This document shows, in pieces, positions 16,545 through 23,282 of a stretch of 64,000 bases of DNA. The translations under genes and the position numbers were made by a program. This DNA comes from JACVRW01 sp963825345 (GTDB lineage: Bacteria; Actinomycetota; Thermoleophilia; Solirubrobacterales; Thermoleophilaceae), in the NCBI GenBank assembly GCA_963825345.1, contig CAWGSQ010000012.1, forward strand, positions 744,001 through 808,000. The letters run 5' to 3'. How positions within the stretch are numbered: the first letter of the stretch is position 1; each line of letters opens with the position of its first letter. The notes under the pieces were generated by a model. It was not told the DNA's origin and made no database searches. It saw only the letters and a program-made list of their open reading frames with translations.

Positions 16545-17537
16545 ATGCGCCTAAGCGTCCTGGACCAATCGCCCATACCCGAGGGCTCGACCGCCGCCAA
16601 GGCGCTCCACAACACGGTCGACCTCGGCCGGCATGCCGAGGCGCTCGGCTATGAGCGCTACTGGCTCGCCGAGCACCACGCCACGCCCGCGCTCGCGTGC
16701 GCCTCGCCCGAGGTCCTGATCGCGGCCGTGGCGCAGGCCACCGAGACGATCCGCGTGGGCAGCGGCGGTGTGATGCTTCCGCACTACAGCCCGCTGAAGG
16801 TGGCGGAGGTGTTCAGCACCCTGGCGGGACTGCACCCGGAGCGGATCGACCTCGGCATCGGCCGCGCGCCCGGCACCGATCCGATGACGATGCTCGCCCT
16901 CCAGCGCGACCGCCGCCAGGGCTCGCCGGACGACTTCCCGGAGCAGCTTGCCGAGCTGCTCGCCCTGCTGGAGGACCGCGTGCCGGGGAACCACCCGTTC
17001 ACGCGCCTGGCGCGCACGCTCCCCGGCATGCCGGAGCGTCCCGAGCCGTGGCTGCTCGGCTCGTCGCCTCAGAGCGCGATCTGGGCCGGCGAGCTCGGGT
17101 TGCCCTACTCGATCGCGGACTTCATCAACCCGGGCGGCGCCGCCCTCGCCGCCGACTACCGCGCGCGCTTCCTCGACTCCGAGCGCCTCCCGGCGCCGCG
17201 CGTGATCGCCTGCACGATCGCGATCTGTGCCGACAGCGACGAGGAGGCCGAGCGGGTCGCCTCGAGCGGCCGCATGATGTTCTCCCTGCTGCGCATGGGC
17301 CAGCTCATCCCGATCCCGCCGCCCGAGAAGGCGATCGCCTACCTCGAGACCCGCGAGCGGCCCGGCGCCGGAGCGGGCGGCCGCCGCGCGATCGTGGGCT
17401 CGCCGGACACGGTCCGGGCGGGCCTCGAGGCCGTCGGGCAGGAGTACGGGACCGACGAGCTGATGATCCTCACGATCACCTACGACCACGAGGCGCGCAG
17501 GCGCTCGTATGAGCTGATCGCGGAGGTCATGCGGTGA
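16545..17537 (+). CDS. LLM-class flavin-dependent oxidoreductase (bacterial luciferase-like)
   Basis: About 330 residues from ATG 16545 (MRLSVLDQSPIPEGST). Family landmarks: HAEALGYERYWLAEHH, TIRVGSGGVMLPHYSPLKVAEVF, ERIDLGIGRAPGTDP, EPWLLGSSPQSAIWAGELGLPYSIADF and GSPDTVRAGLEAV. These TIM-barrel enzymes use FMNH2 or F420 for monooxygenation or dehydrogenation; this subgroup (YhbW/MsnO8-like) has mostly unknown substrates. The stop overlaps the GTG start of the next small gene, so the two are translationally coupled. Confidence 0.88.
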   Translation: MRLSVLDQSPIPEGSTAAKALHNTVDLGRHAEALGYERYWLAEHHATPALACASPEVLIAAVAQATETIRVGSGGVMLPHYSPLKVAEVFSTLAGLHPERIDLGIGRAPGTDPMTMLALQRDRRQGSPDDFPEQLAELLALLEDRVPGNHPFTRLARTLPGMPERPEPWLLGSSPQSAIWAGELGLPYSIADFINPGGAALAADYRARFLDSERLPAPRVIACTIAICADSDEEAERVASSGRMMFSLLRMGQLIPIPPPEKAIAYLETRERPGAGAGGRRAIVGSPDTVRAGLEAVGQEYGTDELMILTITYDHEARRRSYELIAEVMR

Positions 17538-17794
17538 GCCTGTTCCGCCGCCGAGAGCCGACCCCGCAGGTGCACATCGGGGACCCGCGCTTCGACGACT
17601 GGGAGGTGGTGGCGGACTACGAGGAGCTCGAGACCGGGCTCGCCTTCCGCGATGGCCTGCGGGAGCTGGGCCTCGCGGCCGAACTCACCGCGGACCACCC
17701 GCTCGACCGCTTCTCGCGCGGAGACATCGCCCTGCGCGTCCCGCCGGACCAGTACGGGGACGCCACTGTGGCGCTGGACGGGTTGGAGCCCTAG
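17534..17794 (+). CDS. Hypothetical protein, 86 aa
   Basis: GTG 17534 overlaps the stop of the flavin oxidoreductase gene (GTGA). The protein has no signal or membrane helix; it is acidic with the pattern HIGDPRFDDWEVVADYEELETGLAFRDGLRELGLAAELT. It resembles small cytosolic accessory proteins, but I do not recognise a family. It is followed 2 nt later by the SnoaL-like gene, so a three-gene operon (LLM oxidoreductase, this protein, SnoaL-like) is likely. Confidence 0.6.
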   Translation: MSLFRRREPTPQVHIGDPRFDDWEVVADYEELETGLAFRDGLRELGLAAELTADHPLDRFSRGDIALRVPPDQYGDATVALDGLEP

Positions 17795-17796
17795 CC

Positions 17797-18186
17797 ATGT
17801 CCCAGGAGATCGTGGACGCCTTCCGCCGCGGCACGGACGCGATCAACGCCGGCGGACTGGAGCTCGAGTCGATTCACCCGGAGGTCGTGTTCGAGCCGCT
17901 CCGGTCCCGAACCGAGGGCGCGTTTGTGGGCCACGAGGGCATGCGGCGCTTCGTGGCCGACACCGCAGAGATGTTCGAGGTGTTCAACGCCGACTACACC
18001 GATGTCCGCGACCTCGGCGACAGCGTGCTCGCGATCGGATTGATCCGGATGCGGGGCAAGGTCAGCGGGGTGGAGACGGACGTTCCGAGCGCGGTCATAG
18101 CCGAGTTCCGCGACGGCCTGCTCGTGCGCTTCCACGACTACGGCGACGCGCGCTCGGCTCGGCGCGCCGCCGGCCTGCGCGAGTAG
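17797..18186 (+). CDS. NTF2/SnoaL-like protein
   Basis: 129 residues, ATG 17797. The cone-shaped alpha+beta barrel pattern is readable: EIVDAFRRGTDAINAGGLE, LESIHPEVVFEPL, GHEGMRRFVADTAEMFEVFNADYTDV, VLAIGLIRMRG and LLVRFHDYGDARSAR. SnoaL-like proteins are small ligand-binding or isomerase/hydrolase proteins; many actinobacterial ones have no known substrate. Third gene of the LLM-oxidoreductase operon and one of five NTF2-like genes in the window. Its stop abuts the stop of the convergent DUF4234 gene. Confidence 0.75.
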   Translation: MSQEIVDAFRRGTDAINAGGLELESIHPEVVFEPLRSRTEGAFVGHEGMRRFVADTAEMFEVFNADYTDVRDLGDSVLAIGLIRMRGKVSGVETDVPSAVIAEFRDGLLVRFHDYGDARSARRAAGLRE

Positions 18187-18702
18187 CTAGCTGGGGCTCT
18201 GCGGTCCCCGGCTGGGCGCCTCGGGCCCCTGCTCCACCGGCGCGGGCGGCGGCGGAGCCGGCTGTGTGCTCGCCTCGCTCGGCGGCAAGCTGGCGGCGGA
18301 CCCGGCCTGCGCTCTCCACGCCTTGTTGAGCTCGTTCTGGGCGTACCAGACGCCCACCGGCCCGATAAGGAGCAGCAGCACGAAGATGACTGGGCCGCTC
18401 GCGGGGCGCTCGACTCCGGCGGTCTCCTGCGTCCGCTGGATCCGGTCGGAGGTGGTCCACAGCGTCACAATCGCCGGCACGATGATGAGCGCACCGAGCG
18501 TGAGGGCCAGGACCGAGTTCCCGGGGTTCTGGCCGAGATCGGTGTCGCGGGTACGGCCGAAGTCGCGCATCTCCCGGTTGATGTAGTACCACCAGAAGAT
18601 GTAATAGATCCCGATGGTGATGATGCTTAGCCCCACCACCCCGAGCGGGTTGCGGAGCTTTGCTCTCGCTGCGGTCCCTGCTATCGCGACTTCTTCGGCC
18701 AT
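18187..18702 (-). CDS. DUF4234 membrane protein
   Basis: 171 residues, ATG 18702. The N-terminal part contains NPLGVVGLSIITIGIYYIFWWYYINREMRDFGR, the DUF4234 hallmark, followed by two more hydrophobic segments (LALTLGALIIVPAIVTLW, GPVIFVLLLLIGPVGVWY) and a Pro/Ala/Ser-rich C-terminus. DUF4234 proteins are small integral membrane proteins of unknown role, common in actinobacteria. It lies 32 nt after the LPG-synthase-like gene on the same strand. Confidence 0.8.
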   Translation of the reverse strand: MAEEVAIAGTAARAKLRNPLGVVGLSIITIGIYYIFWWYYINREMRDFGRTRDTDLGQNPGNSVLALTLGALIIVPAIVTLWTTSDRIQRTQETAGVERPASGPVIFVLLLLIGPVGVWYAQNELNKAWRAQAGSAASLPPSEASTQPAPPPPAPVEQGPEAPSRGPQSPS

Positions 18703-18734
18703 CGATCGATCCTAACCCTCGCGAGTGGGCCTGC

Positions 18735-19634
18735 CTAGGCTGGCGATGTGGCAGGCGTGGGCAGCGGCTTGAGCCAGCGGACCGCCAGCAGGTCGAGCGC
18801 GGCCCATGCCGCGAACGTGAGGCCGCCGACGGTGCCCGTGGCGGTGAGCAGCACGCCGGCCGCCGTCGCGGCTGCCACGCCCTGCGGGCCAAGGATCAGC
18901 ACCGACGCCGCGGCGCCCACGCTCAGTCCGAACGGGAGCTGGCCGAGCGAGACCACCGCGATCAGCACGGCGATGGCGTCGAAGACCGACGCGTCCACGC
19001 CCACCGCGCGCAGCAAGAGCCAGTTCCTCGCAATCTGCGCGAACACCGCTATCAACACGAGGCCGAGGAGCCGGACGCTGCCGCGCTGCGAGCGCAGGAC
19101 GGACAGCCCGTTTGCTAGCCAGCGGAGCTTCGCGGCGGCGATGCTCCGGAACGCAAGCCCGACGGCGCCCACGGCGACCACGGCCACGATCGGAGTCCAC
19201 CAGGGGAGGCCGAGCGGACCGACAAGAGTGAACGACGTGAGCGCCGCCAGCGAGGCCTCGACGAAGAGGATCGGCAGCTCGGCCGCGATCAGACAGGGGA
19301 CGTGAGGGGTCTGCTCAGGCGCCGTGCGCCGCAGCGCCGCGATGCGCGCCGCCGTGCCAAGCTGGCTGTTCAGAAGCTGGCCGACGCAGCCGAAGCTGGA
19401 CGCCCTGTAGAGCTTGCGGCGGCTGACCGTCCCGCCTGATGCGTGGACGCACACGCGCCACGCCTCGCTGCGCGACACGAGCGCCAGCACCTGGAGCGCG
19501 ATCGCCAGGACGATGATGCCCGCCGCGGCCCCCGTGATGCCCGCCTCGAGCTCGTCCCATTTGCTCACGAGCACGACCACGAGCACGGCGCTCGCGACGA
19601 TCGATGCGGCCACCGTGAGGCCGCTGCGGCGCAT
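18735..19634 (-). CDS. Lysylphosphatidylglycerol synthase TM-region/UPF0104-like membrane protein
   Basis: 299 residues, ATG 19634. Seven to eight hydrophobic segments, with the pattern SEAWRVCVHASGGTVSRRKLYRASSFGCVGQLLNSQLGTAARIAALRR typical of the UPF0104 / LPG synthase-type flippase family. These proteins act in lipid modification or lipid flipping at the membrane. No aminoacyl-transferase domain follows, so it is the membrane module only. It ends 3 nt before the small coiled-coil gene on the upstream side (order 19870 to 19634 to 18702), so an operon is likely. Confidence 0.72.
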   Translation of the reverse strand: MRRSGLTVAASIVASAVLVVVLVSKWDELEAGITGAAAGIIVLAIALQVLALVSRSEAWRVCVHASGGTVSRRKLYRASSFGCVGQLLNSQLGTAARIAALRRTAPEQTPHVPCLIAAELPILFVEASLAALTSFTLVGPLGLPWWTPIVAVVAVGAVGLAFRSIAAAKLRWLANGLSVLRSQRGSVRLLGLVLIAVFAQIARNWLLLRAVGVDASVFDAIAVLIAVVSLGQLPFGLSVGAAASVLILGPQGVAAATAAGVLLTATGTVGGLTFAAWAALDLLAVRWLKPLPTPATSPA

Positions 19635-19636
19635 GG

Positions 19637-19870
19637 CTACAGCCCGCGCTCGCGTGCGTCGTCGGCGAGGGCCCGCGCAAGCTCGCGCGGTTCGATCCTG
19701 TGTTCGAATCGCGCCGCCTGCTCGTCGCGGCGCACGGCGTCGCGATGCACCGCGTCCTGAAGGCCCTGGACCATCACTTCGAGGTCCGCCACGCGGCCCT
19801 CGAGGCCGTCGATCGTGTGGCGTGAGAGGTCCTCAGGCGGCGGCGGTCGGCGACGCAGGCGCTCGAACAT
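19637..19870 (-). CDS. Small coiled-coil protein, 77 aa
   Basis: ATG 19870, 77 residues: MFERLRRRPPPPEDLSRHT followed by an amphipathic helix (GLEGRVADLEVMVQGLQDAVHRDAVRRDEQAARFEHRIEP). No membrane segment. It ends 2 nt before the UPF0104-like gene start and is likely co-transcribed with it. Function unknown; the length and coil suggest an adaptor or oligomerising peptide. Confidence 0.55.
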   Translation of the reverse strand: MFERLRRRPPPPEDLSRHTIDGLEGRVADLEVMVQGLQDAVHRDAVRRDEQAARFEHRIEPRELARALADDARERGL

Positions 19871-19946
19871 GCCATTCCTCGACCTCTCTCGGGGGTACCG
19901 GCGCGACAGGTAGAGGTGAGCACCTGAGGTGCGGTCTCAGACCAGT

Positions 19947-20144
19947 CTACCCCCGCTTGGCGTCGGCCAAGGCTTCACGCAGCCGAGCGGCGGCGCTGTC
20001 CGACGCCCGCTGGAACTCGTCGAGCCGGACCATGTTCACCGCGCGCCCTCCGTAGAGCTTCGCCCGGTAGAGGTCGAGGCGCTGCTGGTGGTACGCGGCC
20101 TCGGTGCGGAGCTCGTCGAGGCGCTTGCTCTCGCGATCCGCCAT
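19947..20144 (-). CDS. Small helical protein, 65 aa
   Basis: Start at ATG 20144 (MADRESKRLDELRTEAAYHQQRLDLYRAKLYGGRAVNMVRLDEFQRA). Strongly helical and charged with the pattern of a short coiled coil. It lies between the coiled-coil gene (76 nt downstream) and the divergent VIT-like gene at 20183. No family recognised; codon usage and the position of the start suggest a real gene. Confidence 0.5.
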   Translation of the reverse strand: MADRESKRLDELRTEAAYHQQRLDLYRAKLYGGRAVNMVRLDEFQRASDSAAARLREALADAKRG

Positions 20145-20182
20145 GCGTGTCACGATAGCGCCGCCGGACACCTGGATTCGAA

Positions 20183-20725
20183 ATGGATACGAGCGCCGCC
20201 GAAGAAGCTGCAGAAGCCGCCGAGGAGGCCCGGGAGGACGCCCGCTTCACCGACGAGGAGCACGCCTTCCTGCTCTCGCGCGTGCAGCCCGCGCTGATCG
20301 GGCTGATCGACGGCTCGCTCTCCACGCTCGCCCCGATCTTCGCCGTCGCGCTCTCCACGGAGGACCCTCACATCGCCTTCTTCGCCGGTCTGGCGACGGC
20401 GATCGGGGCCGCGGTGAGCATGGCGTTCTCGGAGGGACTGTCGGACACCGGCGAGTTCACCGGTCGCGGCAGCCCGTTCCAGCGCGGCGCGATCACCGGA
20501 GCCGGCACGTTCGTGGGCGGCGTGTTCCACACCCTGCCGTTCCTGCTCAACAGCTACCACGCGGCCATCCTCGCGGCGATCATCACGGTGGCGATCGAGC
20601 TCGTGGTGCTCGCCGTTATCCGAGCGAAGTTCTTCCGCACCGGCTTCCTGCGCTCGTTCGCCACGGTCACGCTCGGCGGCGTGATCATCGTGGCGGTGAG
20701 CGCCGCGCTCGGCAGCGCGGCCTAG
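20183..20725 (+). CDS. VIT1/CCC1-type membrane protein (probable Fe2+/Mn2+ transporter)
   Basis: 180 residues, ATG 20183. An acidic Ala/Glu N-terminus is followed by RVQPALIGLIDGSLSTLAPIFAVALSTEDPHIAFFAGLATAIGAAVSMAFSEGLSD, matching the first two membrane helices of the VIT1/CCC1 family, including the conserved DG and the SMA..E metal-site helix. Three further hydrophobic helices follow. Relatives move Fe2+ or Mn2+ out of the cytosol. The 3' end overlaps the convergent NTF2-like gene by 4 nt (CTAG). Confidence 0.75.
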   Translation: MDTSAAEEAAEAAEEAREDARFTDEEHAFLLSRVQPALIGLIDGSLSTLAPIFAVALSTEDPHIAFFAGLATAIGAAVSMAFSEGLSDTGEFTGRGSPFQRGAITGAGTFVGGVFHTLPFLLNSYHAAILAAIITVAIELVVLAVIRAKFFRTGFLRSFATVTLGGVIIVAVSAALGSAA

Positions 20726-21204
20726 CGCGCCTGCGCGGCCGCCACCGCCTCGTCGACTGTCATGAACATGTTCCAGTCGGTGAGGAGCCGGTCTCGCCAG
20801 CGCATCAGGAAGACGATCTCGGCCTCGACCTCGATGTCCACGCTCGCCGGGCGGCCGCGGTGGGTGCTGGCGATCACGAGGTGGTCGTCGCCCACGGCGA
20901 ACAGACGCAGCGGCTCGACCTGGAAGTCCTGCCACTGGAGCGGCCAGTCGAGCAGCGCGTCGATGAAGCCCTCGCAGCCCCGGTAGGTTCGCGCGCCGGG
21001 CAGCTCGCGGATCTGGGTGATCTCCACGTCGGGGTCGGTGTGCTCGAGGAGCCACTCCACATCGGCGCGGCGGTACGCGTCGAGCAGCTCCGTCAGAAGG
21101 CCCTCGAGCTCGGGCGGGATACCCTCCTCGACCGCCGCGTCCCACTTCTCGTCCATGTGGAAGTCCAGCAGCACCTGCCGGGCCGCCTCGCGCCGCTCGT
21201 CCAT
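20722..21204 (-). CDS. NTF2/SnoaL-like protein with N-terminal helical extension
   Basis: 160 residues from ATG 21204, whose first base is also the last base of the flavin reductase stop (TGATG). The N-terminus is helical (MDERREAARQVLLDFHMDEKWDAAVEEG). The NTF2-like core begins with LLTELLDAYRRADVEWLLEHTDPDVEITQI and includes YRGCEGFIDALLDWPLQWQDFQVEPL. The C-terminal part reads IVFLMRWRDRLLTDWNMFMTVDEAVAAA. Third gene of a unit with the Mo-oxidoreductase and flavin reductase, which suggests a shared, unknown substrate. Confidence 0.75.
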   Translation of the reverse strand: MDERREAARQVLLDFHMDEKWDAAVEEGIPPELEGLLTELLDAYRRADVEWLLEHTDPDVEITQIRELPGARTYRGCEGFIDALLDWPLQWQDFQVEPLRLFAVGDDHLVIASTHRGRPASVDIEVEAEIVFLMRWRDRLLTDWNMFMTVDEAVAAAQAR

Positions 21205-21926
21205 CAGCTCGTGGGCCCGAATCGCTCGGTGCGGATTGCGCCCGGCTGCATCCCGAGATCGAGCAGCAGGCCGCTCGCGGTCTCCACGAACCCGTTCGAG
21301 CCGCACACGAACGCGAGCCGCGCGCCGGCGGCCGGCTCGCGCAGCATGTCGGCATCCACGTGGCCGGTGTGGCCGCTCCAGCCCTTGGGTGCCTCGCGCG
21401 TGTAGGTGAGCACGGCGTCGTCGCGCAGCTCGTCCGCGTAGATCACATCGTCGGGGTAGCGCACGGAGTAGACGAGGCGCATGTCGAGCTCAGGCATCGT
21501 GCGCCGCTTGTGCCGCAGCATCGCCATCAACGGTACGACCCCCGAGCCACCGCCCACGAGCAGCACGGGCGACTCGCCGCGCCACACGAAGTAGGAGGTG
21601 AACGGGCCGCGCAGCTCCACCTGGTCTCCCTCCTGAAGCACCTCGTGGAAGTACGGCGACACCTCGCCGTCGTCCAGGCGGTCGATCGTCAGCTCGATCT
21701 CGCCCTCGTCGAGCGGGGACGACGCGATCGAGTAGGAGCGCTGCGCGTGGTAGCCGTCGGGGTCGGTGAGCCGGACGTCGTAGTGCTGGCCCGGGAGATG
21801 CGGCATCCACATCGGCATGTGGAAGCGGAACGACTTGACGCTTGGGGTCTCCATCTTGATCTCGGAGACGGTGGCGATCTGCCACTGGCCGGGCGCGCGC
21901 TGCTCAACGGTTGTCAGTCGTTCCAA
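21204..21926 (-). CDS. FAD/NAD(P)-binding ferredoxin-reductase-type oxidoreductase
   Basis: About 240 residues. TTG 21926 is the most upstream start that overlaps the preceding gene only slightly; its 13-nt overlap fits coupling. FAD site RSYSIASSPLDEGEIELTI with the R-x-Y-S motif; flavin/NAD region SPVLLVGGGSGVVPLMAMLRHK; NAD tail FVCGSNGFVETASGLL. The protein lacks its own Fe-S domain. Placed directly after a sulfite-oxidase-type Mo protein, it probably passes electrons between NAD(P)H and that enzyme or a partner. Downstream neighbour is the NTF2-like gene. Confidence 0.85.
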   Translation of the reverse strand: MERLTTVEQRAPGQWQIATVSEIKMETPSVKSFRFHMPMWMPHLPGQHYDVRLTDPDGYHAQRSYSIASSPLDEGEIELTIDRLDDGEVSPYFHEVLQEGDQVELRGPFTSYFVWRGESPVLLVGGGSGVVPLMAMLRHKRRTMPELDMRLVYSVRYPDDVIYADELRDDAVLTYTREAPKGWSGHTGHVDADMLREPAAGARLAFVCGSNGFVETASGLLLDLGMQPGAIRTERFGPTS

Positions 21927-22525
21927 TAGCGCTCCTCCTTCCAGGGGTCGCCGCGGATGTGGTAGCCGTTCTGCTCCCAGAAGCCGGGCTCGTCGTGGTC
22001 CATCACGCGCAGGCCCGCGACCCACTTCGCGCTCTTCCAGAAGTACAGGTGCGGGACGAGCAGCCGCGCCGGCCCGCCGTGCTCGCGCGGGAGCGGCTCG
22101 CCCTCGTGCTCGGTCACGACCCAAGCCTTGCCGCCGGTGAGGTCGTCGAGCGGGACGTTCGTGGTGTAGCCGCCGTAGGAGTAGGCCATGGCGTAGGCGC
22201 CCTTGGGCTCGGCTCGGTCGAGCAGCGTGTCGACGGACACGCCGCCGAAGTTCGTGCCGAGCTTCGACCACTTCGTAACGCAGTGGATGTCGCACGGGAT
22301 CGTCTCGAAGGGCAGCGCGCGGAACTCGTCCCAGGTCCACTCGCGCTCGCTGCCGACCATGCCGTCCACGCGAAAGCCCCACGCGTCGCTGTCTATGCGC
22401 GGAGTGGGGCCCGCGGTGAGCACCGGAAAGCCGCGTTCCACGTACTGGCCGGGCGGTACCCGGTCGGCGAGCTCCTCGGGAGTGCTGCGTCGCCGTCTGA
22501 AGCCTCGGGACACGAACTCGCTCAT
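21914..22525 (-). CDS. Sulfite oxidase-type molybdopterin oxidoreductase
   Basis: 203 residues, ATG 22525 (MSEFVSRGFRRRRSTPEELADRVPPGQY). The Mo-cofactor domain shows FETIPCDIHCVTKWSKLGTNFGGVSVDTLLD; the Cys in HCVTKWS is the conserved Mo ligand of the sulfite oxidase/YedY family. Later landmarks: YSYGGYTTNVPLDDL, HGGPARLLVPHLYFWKSAKWVAGLRVMD and FWEQNGYHIRGDPW. The short form without dimerisation domain resembles bacterial YedY-like reductases, but no Tat signal is present, so it is probably cytoplasmic. Operon with the flavin reductase; divergent from the UBP zinc-finger gene by 21 nt. Confidence 0.87.
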   Translation of the reverse strand: MSEFVSRGFRRRRSTPEELADRVPPGQYVERGFPVLTAGPTPRIDSDAWGFRVDGMVGSEREWTWDEFRALPFETIPCDIHCVTKWSKLGTNFGGVSVDTLLDRAEPKGAYAMAYSYGGYTTNVPLDDLTGGKAWVVTEHEGEPLPREHGGPARLLVPHLYFWKSAKWVAGLRVMDHDEPGFWEQNGYHIRGDPWKEERYWND

Positions 22526-22546
22526 GGGCGTACGGTAAGCATTTCC

Positions 22547-22864
22547 ATGGCCGCCTGCACACATCTCGACTCGGTCGAGCTGACGGAGCTGCCGCCCTCG
22601 GTCGACGGCTGCGAGGAGTGCCTGCGCGATGGCGGCAAGTGGTGCCACCTGCGCATCTGCCTGACCTGTGGACACGTGGGCTGCTGCGACTCGTCGCCGG
22701 GCCATCACGCCACGGCTCACCACGAGAGCAGCGGGCACCCGATCATGCGCTCGCTCCAGCCGGGCGAGGACTGGTCGTGGTGCTTCGCGGACGAGGTGGC
22801 GATGCAGATCGCGGCGGTCCAGGGCGAGACGCAGATCCCGGTCTCGCCGCTCTGCCCCGACTGA
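22547..22864 (+). CDS. UBP-type zinc finger domain protein
   Basis: 105 residues, ATG 22547. It is one ZnF-UBP domain: CTHLDSVELTELPPSVDGCEECLRDGG, CHLRICLTCGHVGCCDSSPGHHATAHHESSGHPIMRSL, and WCFADEV. In eukaryotes the fold binds free ubiquitin C-termini; in bacteria it occurs alone beside redox genes and its ligand is unknown. Cys and His ligands appear complete for up to three zinc ions. It is divergent from the Mo-oxidoreductase gene, an association often seen in actinobacteria. Confidence 0.88.
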   Translation: MAACTHLDSVELTELPPSVDGCEECLRDGGKWCHLRICLTCGHVGCCDSSPGHHATAHHESSGHPIMRSLQPGEDWSWCFADEVAMQIAAVQGETQIPVSPLCPD

Positions 22865-22872
22865 GGAACGCC

Positions 22873-23202
22873 TTAGGCGGACCCGACGCTGCCGTCGAGG
22901 ATGGCGTCCAGGAGGCCGGGGAAGCGGGCGTCGAGATCCTCGCGCCGGAGGGTGTTCATCCGTGATGTGCCCTCGGACCGCTGACTGACGATCCCCGCTT
23001 CGCGCAGCACTCTGAAGTGGTGCGTACAGGTGGACTTGCTCACGGGTACGTGGAAGCTGCCGGTCGGACACGCATCCGGACGCGAGTCGAGCGCCGCGAC
23101 GATCTGCAGGCGGGTGGAGTCGCTCAGCGCGTGGAGCACGGCGCCGAGGTCGATGTCTTGGCGCGCCGGCTGGTCTGTTGCTGTGGCTGGGGAGGTGGTC
23201 AT
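22873..23202 (-). CDS. ArsR-family transcriptional regulator
   Basis: About 109 residues; ATG 23202, or GTG 23205 immediately before it. Winged helix with VLHALSDSTRLQIVAALDSRPDACPTGSF, then the recognition helix VSKSTCTHHFRVLREAGIVSQRSEGTSRMNTL. Two Cys residues (ACPTG and STCTHH) could sense thiol-reactive compounds or metals, but no classical CxCxxC site is present. It is divergent from an MFS efflux gene, with an 8-8-8 inverted repeat over the MFS -35 region. The likely role is repression of the exporter and of itself, lifted by the exported compound. Confidence 0.88.
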   Translation of the reverse strand: MTTSPATATDQPARQDIDLGAVLHALSDSTRLQIVAALDSRPDACPTGSFHVPVSKSTCTHHFRVLREAGIVSQRSEGTSRMNTLRREDLDARFPGLLDAILDGSVGSA

Positions 23203-23225
23203 CACAAACTCTTAGTACGACGACC

Positions 23226-23249
23226 GTCGAACCTTTGATACGGTTCGAC
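23226..23249. promoter_or_regulatory. Candidate ArsR operator between regulator and MFS gene
   Basis: A perfect inverted repeat with arms GTCGAACC (23226-23233) and GGTTCGAC (23242-23249) and an 8-bp spacer. It covers the -35 element of the MFS promoter and lies 21-44 bp upstream of the regulator start, the position expected for a repressor controlling both genes. Confidence 0.7.
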
Positions 23250-23263
23250 AGTCATCTTACTAT
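23235..23263 (+). promoter_or_regulatory. Sigma-70-type promoter of the MFS gene
   Basis: TTGATA (23235-23240) and TACTAT (23258-23263) are separated by exactly 17 bp. An AGGAGA ribosome-binding site at 23268-23273 precedes ATG 23283 by 9 nt. The -35 box lies inside the inverted repeat 23226-23249. Confidence 0.65.
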
Positions 23264-23282
23264 CTACAGGAGAACAGGCCCG

